Assembly (NCBI GenBank): GCA_003104995.1
Contig: PQAO01000009.1
Span: 1 to 57,598 of the forward strand
Reading direction: 5' to 3'
From: Dehalococcoidia bacterium
Lineage (GTDB): Bacteria > Chloroflexota > Dehalococcoidia > Tepidiformales > Tepidiformaceae
DNA length: 57,598 nucleotides
Shown: positions 42,776-51,510 of the stretch, in pieces
Numbering within the stretch: position 1 is the first letter of the stretch
Layout of the letters: each line of letters starts with the position of its first letter
The notes under the pieces: model-generated
Databases searched by the model: none
What the model saw: the letters and a program-made list of their open reading frames with translations, nothing else
Told to the model about the DNA's origin: nothing
Position numbers and translations under genes: made by a program

Positions 42776-43177
42776 CTACGGTTCCGGAGTCCGGTAGATC
42801 CGGGCCTCCCCGGCTCCGGCCACCTCAAGGTGCCCTGATTCGGCCAGGTGCTCCAGCAGCGCCCCGGCCTCCTCCACCGTCAAGGACGAGCGCAAGGCCA
42901 GCGTCTCGGCCGTCAGCACCCCCTGCGATCGGAGGGCCAGGAAGAGCTCGCGCTCCCGGCGCCGCGCCGTGGTCTCCCCGATGCGGCGCCAGCCAGGCCC
43001 ACCCAGGAGCAAGACCAGCAACATGGCTGGCGCCACGAAGCCGCCGGCGACTGCCAGCGCGCTCAGGATCGGTCCGCCACCCCGCTCCGGTACAACGAAC
43101 ACCGCCAGCGACATAACGGCCATCGCCCAGAAGAACACGGCAATGCCGATGACGAGCCCGGCCCACAATCTTTCCAC
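42776..43177 (-). CDS. Two-TM membrane protein with C-terminal winged-helix region
   Basis: A 133-residue protein with two N-terminal hydrophobic helices (about residues 6-28 and 38-58). A basic hinge (RRRERE) leads to about 60 residues with winged-helix character (LALRSQGVLTAETLALRSSLTVEEAGALLEHL, AESGHLEVAG). A small membrane-tethered regulator is plausible, but no family is recognised. The start is GTG, supported by TAGGTT six bases upstream. It is convergent with ispF and divergent from the sugar transferase. Confidence 0.65.
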   Translation of the reverse strand: MERLWAGLVIGIAVFFWAMAVMSLAVFVVPERGGGPILSALAVAGGFVAPAMLLVLLLGGPGWRRIGETTARRRERELFLALRSQGVLTAETLALRSSLTVEEAGALLEHLAESGHLEVAGAGEARIYRTPEP

Positions 43178-43183
43178 CCCTGA

Positions 43184-43189
43184 AACCTA
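43184..43189 (-). promoter_or_regulatory. Leaderless -10 box of the two-TM wHTH gene
   Basis: TAGGTT on the minus strand with six bases to the GTG at 43177. Confidence 0.45.
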
Positions 43190-43256
43190 CCACGGCGCCA
43201 GCCCATCCGGGGCCCCCGAAAGTTGCCGCAGCGCCCTCGAAAAACGTTCAGCCATC

Positions 43257-43285
43257 TTCGCCATAGCGCCCCGGCCCGCTACCCT
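43257..43285 (+). promoter_or_regulatory. Promoter of the amino-sugar cassette
   Basis: TACCCT (43280-43285) lies six bases before the GTG at 43292, with TTCGCC at a 17-bp spacing (43257-43262) as a weak -35. This TTCGC- hexamer resembles the mreB -35. Confidence 0.45.
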
Positions 43286-43291
43286 CGTTCC

Positions 43292-43885
43292 GTGTCCAAG
43301 CGCATCATGGACGTCGCACTGACGCTCGTAACCGCCCCGATTTGGCTGGCCCTGATGCTGGTCACCGCCGCCGTGCTCGCAGCCGAACTGCGGGGTAACC
43401 CGTTCTTTCTCCAGCGACGCATTGGGCTCCACGGCCGGCCGTTCACCATGGTCAAGCTCCGGACGATGCGCCACCCGCTCCCGGGCGAGGAAGATCACTA
43501 CCATGTCGAGGACTTCAAAACGTTCGTCTTCGCCCCGCCGGACGAGCCCAACCCCCGTATCACCCGCATCGGTGCCTTTGCCCGCAAGACTTCCCTCGAC
43601 GAGCTACCGAACCTTTTCAATGTCCTGAGGGGCGACATGTCGCTCGTCGGCCCCCGCCCGGAGATCCCGGAGATCGTCGTCCAATACCCGCCCGAGTACC
43701 ATCGGCGGCACGATGTCCGCCCTGGTATCGCTGGCCTGGCCCAGGTCAACGGCCGTTCGGATTTGACCTATGACGAAACCGCTACCTACGATCTTCGCTA
43801 CGTGGATAACCATTCGGTGCTGACCGACCTCAGCATTCTCCTCCGCACGATCTTCCGGGTCGCGATGGGCAGTGGCGCCCGATGA
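43292..43885 (+). CDS. Small phosphoglycosyl transferase (PglC/WcaJ-type sugar transferase)
   Basis: A 197-residue monotopic sugar transferase that moves a sugar 1-phosphate from UDP-sugar to undecaprenyl phosphate, starting a surface glycan or linked-oligosaccharide chain. It has a re-entrant N-terminal hydrophobic segment, the NPFFLQRRIGLHGRPFTMVK motif and DELPNLFNVLRGDMSLVGPRPE. It lacks the N-terminal four-TM domain of large WbaP-type enzymes, so it is PglC-like. GTG 43292 is preferred; upstream in-frame residues match no family and a -10 lies six bases before it. It overlaps the next gene by 4 bp. Confidence 0.85.
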   Translation: MSKRIMDVALTLVTAPIWLALMLVTAAVLAAELRGNPFFLQRRIGLHGRPFTMVKLRTMRHPLPGEEDHYHVEDFKTFVFAPPDEPNPRITRIGAFARKTSLDELPNLFNVLRGDMSLVGPRPEIPEIVVQYPPEYHRRHDVRPGIAGLAQVNGRSDLTYDETATYDLRYVDNHSVLTDLSILLRTIFRVAMGSGAR

Positions 43886-45801
43886 CTGCCCGGCACCCCT
43901 CCCTCGCCGGCCGGCTCTTCAGCGGAGACAACGCGCGCACCGCCGGCGCCATGGTCCTGGACGTCCTGGTCATCGCGCTCGCCTACGCGGCGGCATTGAT
44001 GCTTCGCTTCGACGCTGAGGTCCCCCACCGAAACCTCGAATTCGTCCTCAGGGTCTTCCCACTTCTCGCCCTCGTCTACATCACCGCCAACGTCGTTTTC
44101 GGCGTCTACCGGACGGTGTGGACCTACGGCAGCCTCGGCGACATCCTGAACCTCTTCATGCCCGTCCTCATCTCGACGGCCCTCATCTTCGGCGTGAACT
44201 TCTGGGTGAAGGAACGCGATCTGCCGCTCTCCGTCATCCTCATCGCTGGCGAGCTCATCTTCCCAGGCATGGCCTTCGTCAAGATGCGCGGCCGCTTGCT
44301 CACGCGGCTCCCCAGGGCGGCAGTCGCCTCCCAGCGCCTTCTCATCATCGGCGCCGGGCACACCGGCCAGGCCCTCGCGCGCCAACTCCAAAACAGCCCG
44401 GGCCTCAACTATCAGCCGATCGGGTACCTCGACGACGATCCCCGCAAGCAGAATCGCCGCATGCACGGCCTGCGCGTCTTCGGCCCCGTCAGCGAACTCG
44501 AACTGCGGATCAGCGAGCACGCCGTCGGCGCTGTCGCGATCGCCATCCCGCGGGCTTCTGGGCCGGTCATCCGTTCCATTGTCGGCATCTGCCAGTCGAA
44601 CGCAGTCCCGGTCCGCATCGTCCCCGGGGTCGAACGCTGGATCTCCAGTGGCCACACCAACGACGCCCTCCGCGAAGTCACCCTCGACGACCTCCTGGGC
44701 CGCGAGCCCGTCGAAGTCGACTACATGGCATGCAGCCAGTCGGTGAAAGACCGCGTCGTACTGGTAACCGGCGCGGCCGGCTCCATCGGTTCCGAGCTCT
44801 CCCGCCAGGTAGCCACCTTCGAACCCCTCGAGCTGCATCTCCTCGACAACAACGAAAGCGGACTGTTCGACCTTGCCGCCGAACTCCGTAGCGTTTCGCA
44901 CCAGACCACCATCAAGCTCTGGCCTGCAAACATCGCCGATGGCCGGAAGATCGAGGATGTCTTCAACCAGGTCCGTCCTCACCTTGTCTATCACGCCGCC
45001 GCCTACAAACACGTTCCGATGCTCGAGTCCAACCCGGACGAAGCCTTCCGCGCCAACGTGCTCGGCACCCTCAACGTGGCCTCTGCCGCCCGCAAGTTCC
45101 AAACCGGCACCTTCGTCCTCATCTCGACTGACAAAGCGGTGCGCCCAACCAGCATCATGGGTGCGACCAAGCGGATCGCCGAACTGCTCGTGCTCGCGCT
45201 TTCCCGCCACAGCGAGCGCACCAGGTTCGTGGCCGTCCGCTTCGGCAACGTCATGGGTAGCCGCGGCTCAGCCCCGCTCACCTTCCTGAAGCAGATCGAG
45301 CGCGGGGGCCCTGTCACGATTACTCACCCCGACATGATGCGCTACTTCATCAGCATCCCCGAGGCCGTCAGCCTCGTCATCCAGGCTGGCACCTTCGGCG
45401 GCCGGGGCAACATCTATATGCTCGACATGGGCCAGGAAATCAATATGCTCGAGCTCGCCGAGCGCATGATCCGCCTGCGTGGCCTCCGGCCTGGCGATGA
45501 CATCGAGGTCATTTTCACCGGGACGCGACCCGGTGAAAAACTGCGAGAGGAACTCGTGGCGGACTTCGAAATGGTCGAGCCGACTGAACACCCGAAGGTC
45601 ATGCGCCTCAACGCCTCGGCCGAAGTCAGCGAGGCCGAGATTCTCCGTCTCATCGCCGAGGTCGAAACCGTCCTTCGCCAGGACCCGGAAGAGTTGCGCC
45701 GCCGCATCCACCTGGTCGCGCGCAAGTACTCGAACAATGCCGAAGGTGTCCCCGCCGGGGAGATGGAAGCTGATCCCGCCGGGGAGCCCGCGAGCACATG
45801 A
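43882..45801 (+). CDS. Membrane nucleotide-sugar 4,6-dehydratase (PglF/WbpM/CapD type)
   Basis: A 639-residue protein. Four N-terminal TM helices (about residues 15-120) are followed by a Rossmann domain ([15 protein letters not shown]). The SDR dehydratase domain has a [11 protein letters not shown] loop (about residue 294). In the catalytic region TSIMGATKR, Met takes the place of the usual SDR Tyr, as in WbpM/PglF. Such enzymes convert UDP-GlcNAc to a 4-keto-6-deoxy sugar. It is sandwiched between the transferase and the acetyltransferase with 4-bp overlaps at both ends. Confidence 0.88.
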   Translation: MTARHPSLAGRLFSGDNARTAGAMVLDVLVIALAYAAALMLRFDAEVPHRNLEFVLRVFPLLALVYITANVVFGVYRTVWTYGSLGDILNLFMPVLISTALIFGVNFWVKERDLPLSVILIAGELIFPGMAFVKMRGRLLTRLPRAAVASQRLLIIGAGHTGQALARQLQNSPGLNYQPIGYLDDDPRKQNRRMHGLRVFGPVSELELRISEHAVGAVAIAIPRASGPVIRSIVGICQSNAVPVRIVPGVERWISSGHTNDALREVTLDDLLGREPVEVDYMACSQSVKDRVVLVTGAAGSIGSELSRQVATFEPLELHLLDNNESGLFDLAAELRSVSHQTTIKLWPANIADGRKIEDVFNQVRPHLVYHAAAYKHVPMLESNPDEAFRANVLGTLNVASAARKFQTGTFVLISTDKAVRPTSIMGATKRIAELLVLALSRHSERTRFVAVRFGNVMGSRGSAPLTFLKQIERGGPVTITHPDMMRYFISIPEAVSLVIQAGTFGGRGNIYMLDMGQEINMLELAERMIRLRGLRPGDDIEVIFTGTRPGEKLREELVADFEMVEPTEHPKVMRLNASAEVSEAEILRLIAEVETVLRQDPEELRRRIHLVARKYSNNAEGVPAGEMEADPAGEPAST

Positions 45802-46385
45802 GCGACTTTCGCGTCCACCCCACAGCCGAGGTCAGTGGCCAGGCCTCTATCGGCGACGGCGCCAGCATCTGGCACCAGGCCCAGGTGCGCGAGCGCGCCA
45901 CCATCGGTCCCGGCTGCATCATCGGCAAGGGCGTCTACATCGGCGCTGATGTCTCCCTCGGCGCCAACTGCAAGGTCCAGAACTACTCCTGCGTCTACGA
46001 AGGGAACATCCTCGAAGACGGCGTCTTCGTTGGCCCCGAAGTTGTGTTTACCAACGACCGCTACCCCCGCGCCATCAACCCCGACGGCACCCTGAAGGTT
46101 GCGAGCGACTGGGAACTCCAGGGCTCCGTCGCGAAGTTCGGCGCCGCCATCGGGTCGCGTTCGGTCATCCTCCCCGGACTCACCATCGGCCGCTGGGCGC
46201 TCGTCGCCGCGGGCTCCGTCGTCACAAAGGACGTCCCCGACCACGCCCTGGTCGCCGGGAATCCGGCCCGCCAGCGCGGCTGGGTCTGCATGTGCGCCCA
46301 CCCGCTCTCCGTGGATCTCACTTGCCCCCAATGCGGCCGCCGTTACCAGCGCAAAGGCGCCGGCCTTGATACGCTCGAATCCTAA
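45798..46385 (+). CDS. Left-handed beta-helix sugar N-acetyltransferase (WbpD/WlbB-like)
   Basis: A 195-residue trimeric hexapeptide-repeat acetyltransferase. Regular isoleucine-rich hexads ([36 protein letters not shown]) precede the conserved end [22 protein letters not shown]. It closes with a Cys4 zinc-ribbon-like patch (CMC...CPQCG) typical of the WbpD/WlbB group. These acetylate a 3- or 4-amino group on a UDP-amino sugar. It starts inside the dehydratase stop (ATGA). The aminotransferase that makes its substrate follows 22 bp later. Confidence 0.85.
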   Translation: MSDFRVHPTAEVSGQASIGDGASIWHQAQVRERATIGPGCIIGKGVYIGADVSLGANCKVQNYSCVYEGNILEDGVFVGPEVVFTNDRYPRAINPDGTLKVASDWELQGSVAKFGAAIGSRSVILPGLTIGRWALVAAGSVVTKDVPDHALVAGNPARQRGWVCMCAHPLSVDLTCPQCGRRYQRKGAGLDTLES

Positions 46386-46407
46386 GCGCCCCCGCTAAGG
46401 AGCACCC

Positions 46408-47502
46408 ATGACCACCATCGACCGCCAGTTCATCCCGGTAGCGAAACCACTCATTGGAGACGCCGAAAAGCGCGCCGTCATGGATGTGCTTGATAGCGGC
46501 CAACTGGCCATGGGCAGCCGTACCGAAGCGTTCGAGAAGGCCTTCGCCGAATACGTCGGCGCGAAGCACGCCATCGGCGTGAACAGCGGGACTGCCGCCC
46601 TGATCGTCGCCCTCCAGGCCCATGGGGTCGGCCCCGGTGATGAGGTCATCACCACGCCCTTCAGCTTCATCGCGACCGCCACCAGCATCATTGCCTGTGG
46701 CGCCACCCCGGTCTTCGTCGATATCGACCCGTTCGACCTGAACCTCGACCCCAATCAGGTTGAGGACGCGATCACGGACCAGACAAAGGCGGTCATGCCG
46801 GTCCACCTCTACGGCCACCCCGCACGCATCGACGAGATCCAGGAACTCTGCGAGGACAACGGCCTGGCACTGGTCGAGGATGCCGCCCAGGCACACGGCG
46901 CCGAGCACGCCGGCCGCCGGGTCGGCACGTTCGGCACCGGCTGCTTCAGCTTCTACCCAACGAAAAACATGACCACCGGCGAAGGCGGCATCATCACCAC
47001 CAACGACGACGAGGTCGCCCGCCTCTGCCGCATTATCCGCAGCCATGGCCAGGAAGTGCGCTACAAGCACGACTACTTTGGCCTCAACTGGCGCATGCAG
47101 GACATGAACGCCGCTATCGGCCTCGTCCAGATGGACTACATCGAGGACTGGAACACGGCCCGCATCGCGAACGCGGAGAAGCTGGCAAGCCTCATCCGAA
47201 CGGTCGAGACGCCCCGCGTGCGTGACGGCGACCGGCATGTCTTCCACCAGTTCACCGTCCGCGTCCCCCGCGACCGTGACGGCGTCCAGAAGCAACTGCA
47301 GGACGCCGGGATCGGCAGTGCCGTGCACTATCCGATCCCGATCCACCAGCAGCCGATCATACGCCAGATGGGCTTCGGCGAAGGCTCATTTCCCGTGGCC
47401 GAAGCCGCCGCCGGGCACGTGCTCTCCCTGCCGGTTCATCCATCGCTCGGCCCCGAAGACGTTGAGTACATCGCCGCCGCCCTGAACCGCATCTGCGGCT
47501 AA
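46408..47502 (+). CDS. DegT/DnrJ/EryC1-family sugar aminotransferase
   Basis: A 364-residue PLP enzyme that aminates a keto sugar nucleotide. The PLP lysine is in FSFYPTKNMTTGEGG (about residue 185). The NSGTAAL motif (about 67) and VEDAAQAHGA (about 156) are intact. The sequence is closest to WbpE/PglE-like enzymes by pattern. It completes a dehydratase-aminotransferase-acetyltransferase-transferase set. An AAGGAG site precedes the ATG. It is convergent with the PPOX-like gene. Confidence 0.9.
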   Translation: MTTIDRQFIPVAKPLIGDAEKRAVMDVLDSGQLAMGSRTEAFEKAFAEYVGAKHAIGVNSGTAALIVALQAHGVGPGDEVITTPFSFIATATSIIACGATPVFVDIDPFDLNLDPNQVEDAITDQTKAVMPVHLYGHPARIDEIQELCEDNGLALVEDAAQAHGAEHAGRRVGTFGTGCFSFYPTKNMTTGEGGIITTNDDEVARLCRIIRSHGQEVRYKHDYFGLNWRMQDMNAAIGLVQMDYIEDWNTARIANAEKLASLIRTVETPRVRDGDRHVFHQFTVRVPRDRDGVQKQLQDAGIGSAVHYPIPIHQQPIIRQMGFGEGSFPVAEAAAGHVLSLPVHPSLGPEDVEYIAAALNRICG

Positions 47503-47519
47503 CTGGCGGGACCGGGGAC

Positions 47520-48002
47520 TCACTCGTCTCGCTGCCATGCCTGGAACTCCCGGTCTTCGCGCTTCCCGCGGTAGACGCGCATGTCGATCGCGCGCGTGAC
47601 CTCTGGTTCGAGACGGAACAGCAGTCGTGGTTCGGTCTGCATGTTCGCGAAGAACGAGTCGACCGCCGCTGCGTTCGCCGGGTCGCCCCGCCCGACGTAC
47701 TTCTCGGCCAGCTCACGCGAGGTGGGCCAGATGTCGAAATCTGGCCGCTCGAACGCGGTACAGCGCCCGTCGAACTCCACATGCCCCACCAGCGGAGGCC
47801 CCGATTCGATGCAGAGCGACGCGCGTGGGTCGTGCATCAACTGCTTGCACCACACCCGGTTGTACGTGCCCGTGATCCAGATGCCATCCGGTTTCCATAG
47901 CCACCACACCGGAACGGTGTACGGCATCCCGTCGCGGCGTAACGTTGCGATCACCCCAACGGTCGGCAGCTGAAGGAACTCCTCCAGGACATCAGGCTTC
48001 AT
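47520..48002 (-). CDS. Pyridoxamine 5'-phosphate oxidase-family (PPOX) flavin protein
   Basis: A 160-residue split-barrel protein. The start MKPDVLEEFLQLP at 48002 gives the typical opening before VGVIATLRRDGMPYTVPVWW. Later ASLCIES and GHVEFDGR are family-like. Members bind FMN or F420 and act as oxidases or reductases, and this short form is often annotated as F420-dependent. The cofactor cannot be assigned by eye. It overlaps the GNAT gene by 11 bp, so they form a pair. An upstream in-frame extension (to 48119) lies inside the GNAT gene and is rejected. Confidence 0.75.
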   Translation of the reverse strand: MKPDVLEEFLQLPTVGVIATLRRDGMPYTVPVWWLWKPDGIWITGTYNRVWCKQLMHDPRASLCIESGPPLVGHVEFDGRCTAFERPDFDIWPTSRELAEKYVGRGDPANAAAVDSFFANMQTEPRLLFRLEPEVTRAIDMRVYRGKREDREFQAWQRDE

Positions 48003-48594
48003 CCTCGGCATCGGCAATCTCCATGGCAGGGTCGGTCTCCATGGCGCCAGGGTCCTCTCTTCCCTCCGCCGGGGGATCGCGCAGGATGCCCATGTAGACC
48101 AGGTCATCGTACCTGCCATCCAGCCACACGTGCCTCTTCAGCCGCCCCTCCTCCACGAACCCTGCCGCGGCAAACGCTTTCTGCGCCCGCTCATTGCTCC
48201 CGTTCGTGGTCAGCCACACTTTCTGCATGTTGCGCAACCGGAACGCGTACTTCACCAGCAGTTGCACCACATCCCGCCCGTAACCCCGGTCCAGGTGGTC
48301 CCTGTCGCCGATCGTGACTCCAAGCTCACACGTGCGCGCCGCGTAATCGAAGTTGTGCAACAGGCACTGGCCGATGAACTTGCCGCCCTGCACTTCGATC
48401 CCGAACCAGCTGATCTCGCTCCGCGGCCGCGCCAGGTGCGCCTCGAACATCGCCACCAGGCGCTCGTACTCCATCGGCATCGGCGCTTCCCCGCTCGAAA
48501 GCAGTTCGAGTTCCACCTCGTTCCGGTACTCGAAGTACTTCTCCAGGTACTCACGGCGCATGGGCCGCAGGATCACGTTGTCGCCCTTGAGCAT
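47992..48594 (-). CDS. GNAT-family N-acetyltransferase
   Basis: A 200-residue RimJ/RimL-like acetyltransferase. GNAT signatures are FIGQCLLHNF, LGVTIGDRDHLDRGYGRDVV (acetyl-CoA pyrophosphate loop) and NERAQKAFAAAGFVEEGR. It probably acetylates a small amine or protein N terminus; the substrate is not deducible. The C terminus beyond about residue 178 is an acidic low-complexity tail. It is transcribed with the PPOX gene. Confidence 0.85.
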   Translation of the reverse strand: MLKGDNVILRPMRREYLEKYFEYRNEVELELLSSGEAPMPMEYERLVAMFEAHLARPRSEISWFGIEVQGGKFIGQCLLHNFDYAARTCELGVTIGDRDHLDRGYGRDVVQLLVKYAFRLRNMQKVWLTTNGSNERAQKAFAAAGFVEEGRLKRHVWLDGRYDDLVYMGILRDPPAEGREDPGAMETDPAMEIADAEDEA

Positions 48595-48695
48595 CAGCCT
48601 GTCCCCCCGGTACCACTGCAGTCACCGCCCGTGGCCCCAGTATGAGTTGTCGGCCGCTCCGTGTCCGTCCGCCAGTCCGAAAGCGCCGGCCGCGT

Positions 48696-48701
48696 TACGA
48701 T
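48696..48701 (+). promoter_or_regulatory. Near-leaderless -10 box of the DUF389 gene
   Basis: TACGAT followed by eight bases and ATG 48710, with no ribosome binding site. Confidence 0.35.
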
Positions 48702-48709
48702 ATCCGCCG

Positions 48710-49876
48710 ATGCCCGCCCACTCCGCCCTCTCCGCTGGAAGGCTCCGCGCCGATATCTTCCGGGAAGGACGGCCCGACCTCCGCTTTCGCCTTCTCCTTT
48801 GGTTCTCGGCGATGATTGCCACGTTTGGCCTCATTGCTGATTCCACGGCTGTGGTCATCGGCGCCATGCTCGTGGCTCCCCTCCTCGGGCCCCTGATGGC
48901 CATCGGCGAAGCGAGCCTTGGCGGCCGCAACCGGCAGGGGCTCATCGCCGTCCGGGCCCTCGCTGAAGGGGTCGTCACCGCCATCGTCATCTCATTTGTG
49001 CTCGCTGAAGTGACGATGCTCTCGTCGTTCGACGTACTCCAGGCGCTCCCGGCCGAGGTCCAGGCCCGTACCCGCCCAAACCCGCTCGACCTCGGCATCG
49101 CGCTCGCCGGCGGCGCGATCGGCGCCTACGCCGTTGCCCGGATGCGCGATTCAGCCGCCCTCCCCGGTGTCGCCATCGCCACCGCCCTCATGCCACCCCT
49201 CTGCACCGTCGGAATCGGACTCGCCATCGAGGACCGAGGCGTCTGGGGGGGCGCCCTCTTGCTCTTCGCCACCAACCTCGCCGCGATCGTCTTCACTGCC
49301 GGCATGGTCTTCTGGGCACTCGGCCTGGGCCCCCGCCGCCGCAACGGCTTCCCCGTCCAACAGATCGCGGTCGGGCTGCTGCCCATCTTCTTCCTCGGGT
49401 TCACACTCTTCGGGTTGAGCGCTCGCGCCATCGGCGAAGCGCGCGAGTCCGAGTCGCTCTGGGCTGCCTCGGAGGCGGCCCTTGCCCAGGTCCTTCCCGG
49501 AAGCGAGCTCACCGACCTGAAACGGTCCAACGGTCCGGATGGCGCCGTGAACCTCCACCTCACTGTCCGCACGGAGATCGAGCCGACTCTCGCTGACGCC
49601 GAGGCCATCCAGGCACTCATCGGCCAGCGCCGCCAGAAGAAGGTCGCGCTGGTCCTCGTGAGCATCCCCGCAATCGTCCTCGACCCGGCGCGCCCGCCCG
49701 CCCGGGATGTCACGGTCGCGATTCCGACCCGCGCGACCACGCCCGGCTCCACCCAAATACCGACCCAGACCCCAACCCCCACGCCGTCGCCGCCAGCCAC
49801 GCTGACCCCGTCGCCAACGCCAACCCCGTCGCCTACCTCGATACCGCCCGCCGTCGGCAACTCGCCCCGCGATTAG
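48710..49876 (+). CDS. DUF389-family polytopic membrane protein
   Basis: A 388-residue protein of the DUF389/TIGR00341 type. The core (IADSTAVVIGAMLVAPLLGPLMAIGEA, GVAIATALMPPLCTVGIGLA) has about seven hydrophobic helices. A soluble domain of about 110 residues follows, and then a Pro/Thr-rich tail (about residues 335-380). The ATG at 48710 is chosen because the frame upstream is antisense to the GNAT gene. The last 4 bp overlap the convergent MBL gene. Function is unknown in the family. Confidence 0.8.
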   Translation: MPAHSALSAGRLRADIFREGRPDLRFRLLLWFSAMIATFGLIADSTAVVIGAMLVAPLLGPLMAIGEASLGGRNRQGLIAVRALAEGVVTAIVISFVLAEVTMLSSFDVLQALPAEVQARTRPNPLDLGIALAGGAIGAYAVARMRDSAALPGVAIATALMPPLCTVGIGLAIEDRGVWGGALLLFATNLAAIVFTAGMVFWALGLGPRRRNGFPVQQIAVGLLPIFFLGFTLFGLSARAIGEARESESLWAASEAALAQVLPGSELTDLKRSNGPDGAVNLHLTVRTEIEPTLADAEAIQALIGQRRQKKVALVLVSIPAIVLDPARPPARDVTVAIPTRATTPGSTQIPTQTPTPTPSPPATLTPSPTPTPSPTSIPPAVGNSPRD

Positions 49877-50877
49877 CGGGCAGCGTCCCTGGCCGTGCCT
49901 ATAAGCTCGAAGCGCGGCGGCTCCGCCCACTCGGCTGTCGGGGGATTCTCCTGCATGCGTATCTCCGCGCGGCGCCTCTCCGACTCGAACTTCTTCGCCT
50001 GCTTGATGACGAGGTCCCGCTGGCGGACGTGTTCCACGTCCCGCTGGACCGCACTGGCGCTCCGCGGCCGCCGCGGCTTCCCCGGATAGACCTTGATGCG
50101 TCCTTCGTCGGTCAGTTGTTTCAAATGCGACCGCACGTTGTTGTCGGCCGCCCGGCGCAGCCGCGTATCAATCTCCGGGTAAAGCTGCAGCATGATGTCC
50201 CAACTGCTAACGGCCCCGCCGCCTTCGAGCACGCCGAGGATCTGCCGCTCCCGCATGTCACGGTGCTTCACATACATCTCCAGGCGCTCGCGCGGGTCGT
50301 TCACGATTGTCCCATGCCCCGGACAAATCACCTTCAGATTCGGCAACTCCAGCAGCCGCTTCAACGACCGCCGGTAGGGCGCCAGGTCCGACACCGTCGT
50401 CGTCGACGAACCCAGCAACGTGTCACCCGTGAACAGCACGCCCTCCTCCTCGATGTAGAAGCAGAGCGAATCGACGCTGTGGCCCGGTGTGCCCAGCACC
50501 TGCACCCGCACGCCCCCGTCCAACTCGATCACGTCCCCGTCTTTCAGCGTGTCGACCTTGGCCGGGATGCGCCCCTTCAGCAGCGCCCGCCCGTTCCAGG
50601 GGATCGCGATGTCGGCCTTCAGGAACTCCTTGGCCCACTTCAGGTTGCCCGAGTGGTCGGAGTGGTGGTGCGTGATCGTCGCGATCGCGATCTCGGCTAT
50701 CTCCACCGCCGCCAGGTAGCCGCGCAGGAACCACTGGTAGCGGTCGATCGCCTCGCCGGAGTCGATCGTGAGCGACTGCTGGCCCTCGGCCCCCACCAGG
50801 TAGATGGAGGTGAAGTCGGGGTGCATCGGGTTCTCATCAGGCACCATGGCCGCGCGGACAGACGGGGAAATACGCAT
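49873..50877 (-). CDS. Metallo-beta-lactamase-fold hydrolase, LACTB2-like
   Basis: A 334-residue MBL-fold hydrolase. The first metal motif THHHSDHSG (H70, H72, D74, H75) is intact, with GTPGHSVDSLCFY and CPGHGTIVND carrying later ligands. The C terminus has a winged-helix extension as in LACTB2-type proteins, then a charged tail. Substrates in the group include thioesters and RNA. The ATG at 50877 has TAGACT six bases upstream. It is convergent with DUF389 by 4 bp. Confidence 0.85.
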   Translation of the reverse strand: MRISPSVRAAMVPDENPMHPDFTSIYLVGAEGQQSLTIDSGEAIDRYQWFLRGYLAAVEIAEIAIATITHHHSDHSGNLKWAKEFLKADIAIPWNGRALLKGRIPAKVDTLKDGDVIELDGGVRVQVLGTPGHSVDSLCFYIEEEGVLFTGDTLLGSSTTTVSDLAPYRRSLKRLLELPNLKVICPGHGTIVNDPRERLEMYVKHRDMRERQILGVLEGGGAVSSWDIMLQLYPEIDTRLRRAADNNVRSHLKQLTDEGRIKVYPGKPRRPRSASAVQRDVEHVRQRDLVIKQAKKFESERRRAEIRMQENPPTAEWAEPPRFELIGTARDAAR

Positions 50878-50883
50878 GCCCGG

Positions 50884-50889
50884 AGTCTA
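50884..50889 (-). promoter_or_regulatory. Leaderless -10 box of the MBL hydrolase gene
   Basis: TAGACT on the minus strand, then six bases (CCGGGC) and the ATG at 50877. Confidence 0.5.
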
Positions 50890-50923
50890 CCCCGGGACCG
50901 GTGCGGTGTCAGGGCGGGGAATT

Positions 50924-50999
50924 TGGCGCCCCCGGCAGGATTCGAACCTGCGGCCAGACGCTTAGAAGGCGCCTGCTCTATCCCCTGAGCTACGGGGGC
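50924..50999 (-). tRNA. tRNA-Arg (anticodon TCT)
   Basis: A 76-nt gene including an encoded 3' CCA (50924-50926). Acceptor stem GCCCCCG/CGGGGGC, anticodon loop CTTCTAA on a GGCGC/GCGTC stem, and T arm GCAGG-TTCGAAT-CCTGC all fold. It reads AGA codons. A TACAAT box lies 8 bp upstream of the 5' end on the minus strand. Confidence 0.93.
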
Positions 51000-51007
51000 G
51001 TACACCA

Positions 51008-51013
51008 ATTGTA
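51008..51013 (-). promoter_or_regulatory. -10 box of tRNA-Arg
   Basis: TACAAT on the minus strand, eight bases before the tRNA 5' end. No clear -35 is visible. Confidence 0.4.
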
Positions 51014-51510
51014 TCGCCCTCTCCCTACCGCCCCATACAACTGTGCCGGCAGCCGCCACGGACAACTCCCCGGCGCCACGTATGGGACCGTCCTGCACAG
51101 CGGCGCCGCAGGACTCCTCGATGGGGTGCTTCTGTGCCGCCGGATCACGGCCATCGGCAGCCGGCCGGCCAGGGCCCCGGTACGCAAAGCGCGGGTCTGG
51201 TCTATACCGCAATTCAAAACACTTTGTGATACGCGAGTCTCGCCCCGGGCCGCGTTCTAGCCCATATCAGATTCGCTGGATCCGGTTGTCGCCGCACGGT
51301 GTTCGATCGGGTCAAACGGTCCCGTCATGTTGGGGCGAATGGCCGCATGGCGCACCAAAGGCAGGAGGTAGGGTTAGCTCACCAAAGCAGTTGTGGGGGA
51401 AACCATATCGAGAGCAACGGTGACAAGACTGGATAATCGCCCGCACCCCGCCACCACCAGGAAGCACCCCGCGGTGGACACGAACCACAGAACACTTTCG
51501 GAGGAAGTAC
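51014..51510. other. Empty intergenic stretch upstream of the two-TM protein
   Basis: About 500 bases with no credible gene. Short open frames on either strand match nothing. The last 20 bases hold a GGAGGAAG ribosome binding site for the gene at 51511. A GATAAT (51432-51437) is a possible -10 with no matching -35. No known riboswitch core was recognised by eye. Confidence 0.5.

Noticed and set aside
48353..48709. Upstream extension of the DUF389 frame
   Set aside because: It is antisense to the GNAT gene and adds no conserved sequence; ATG 48710 has the -10 element and family start.
51432..51437. GATAAT as a promoter for the two-TM gene
   Set aside because: No -35 at 16-18 bp and the hexamer is common by chance; kept only as a note.
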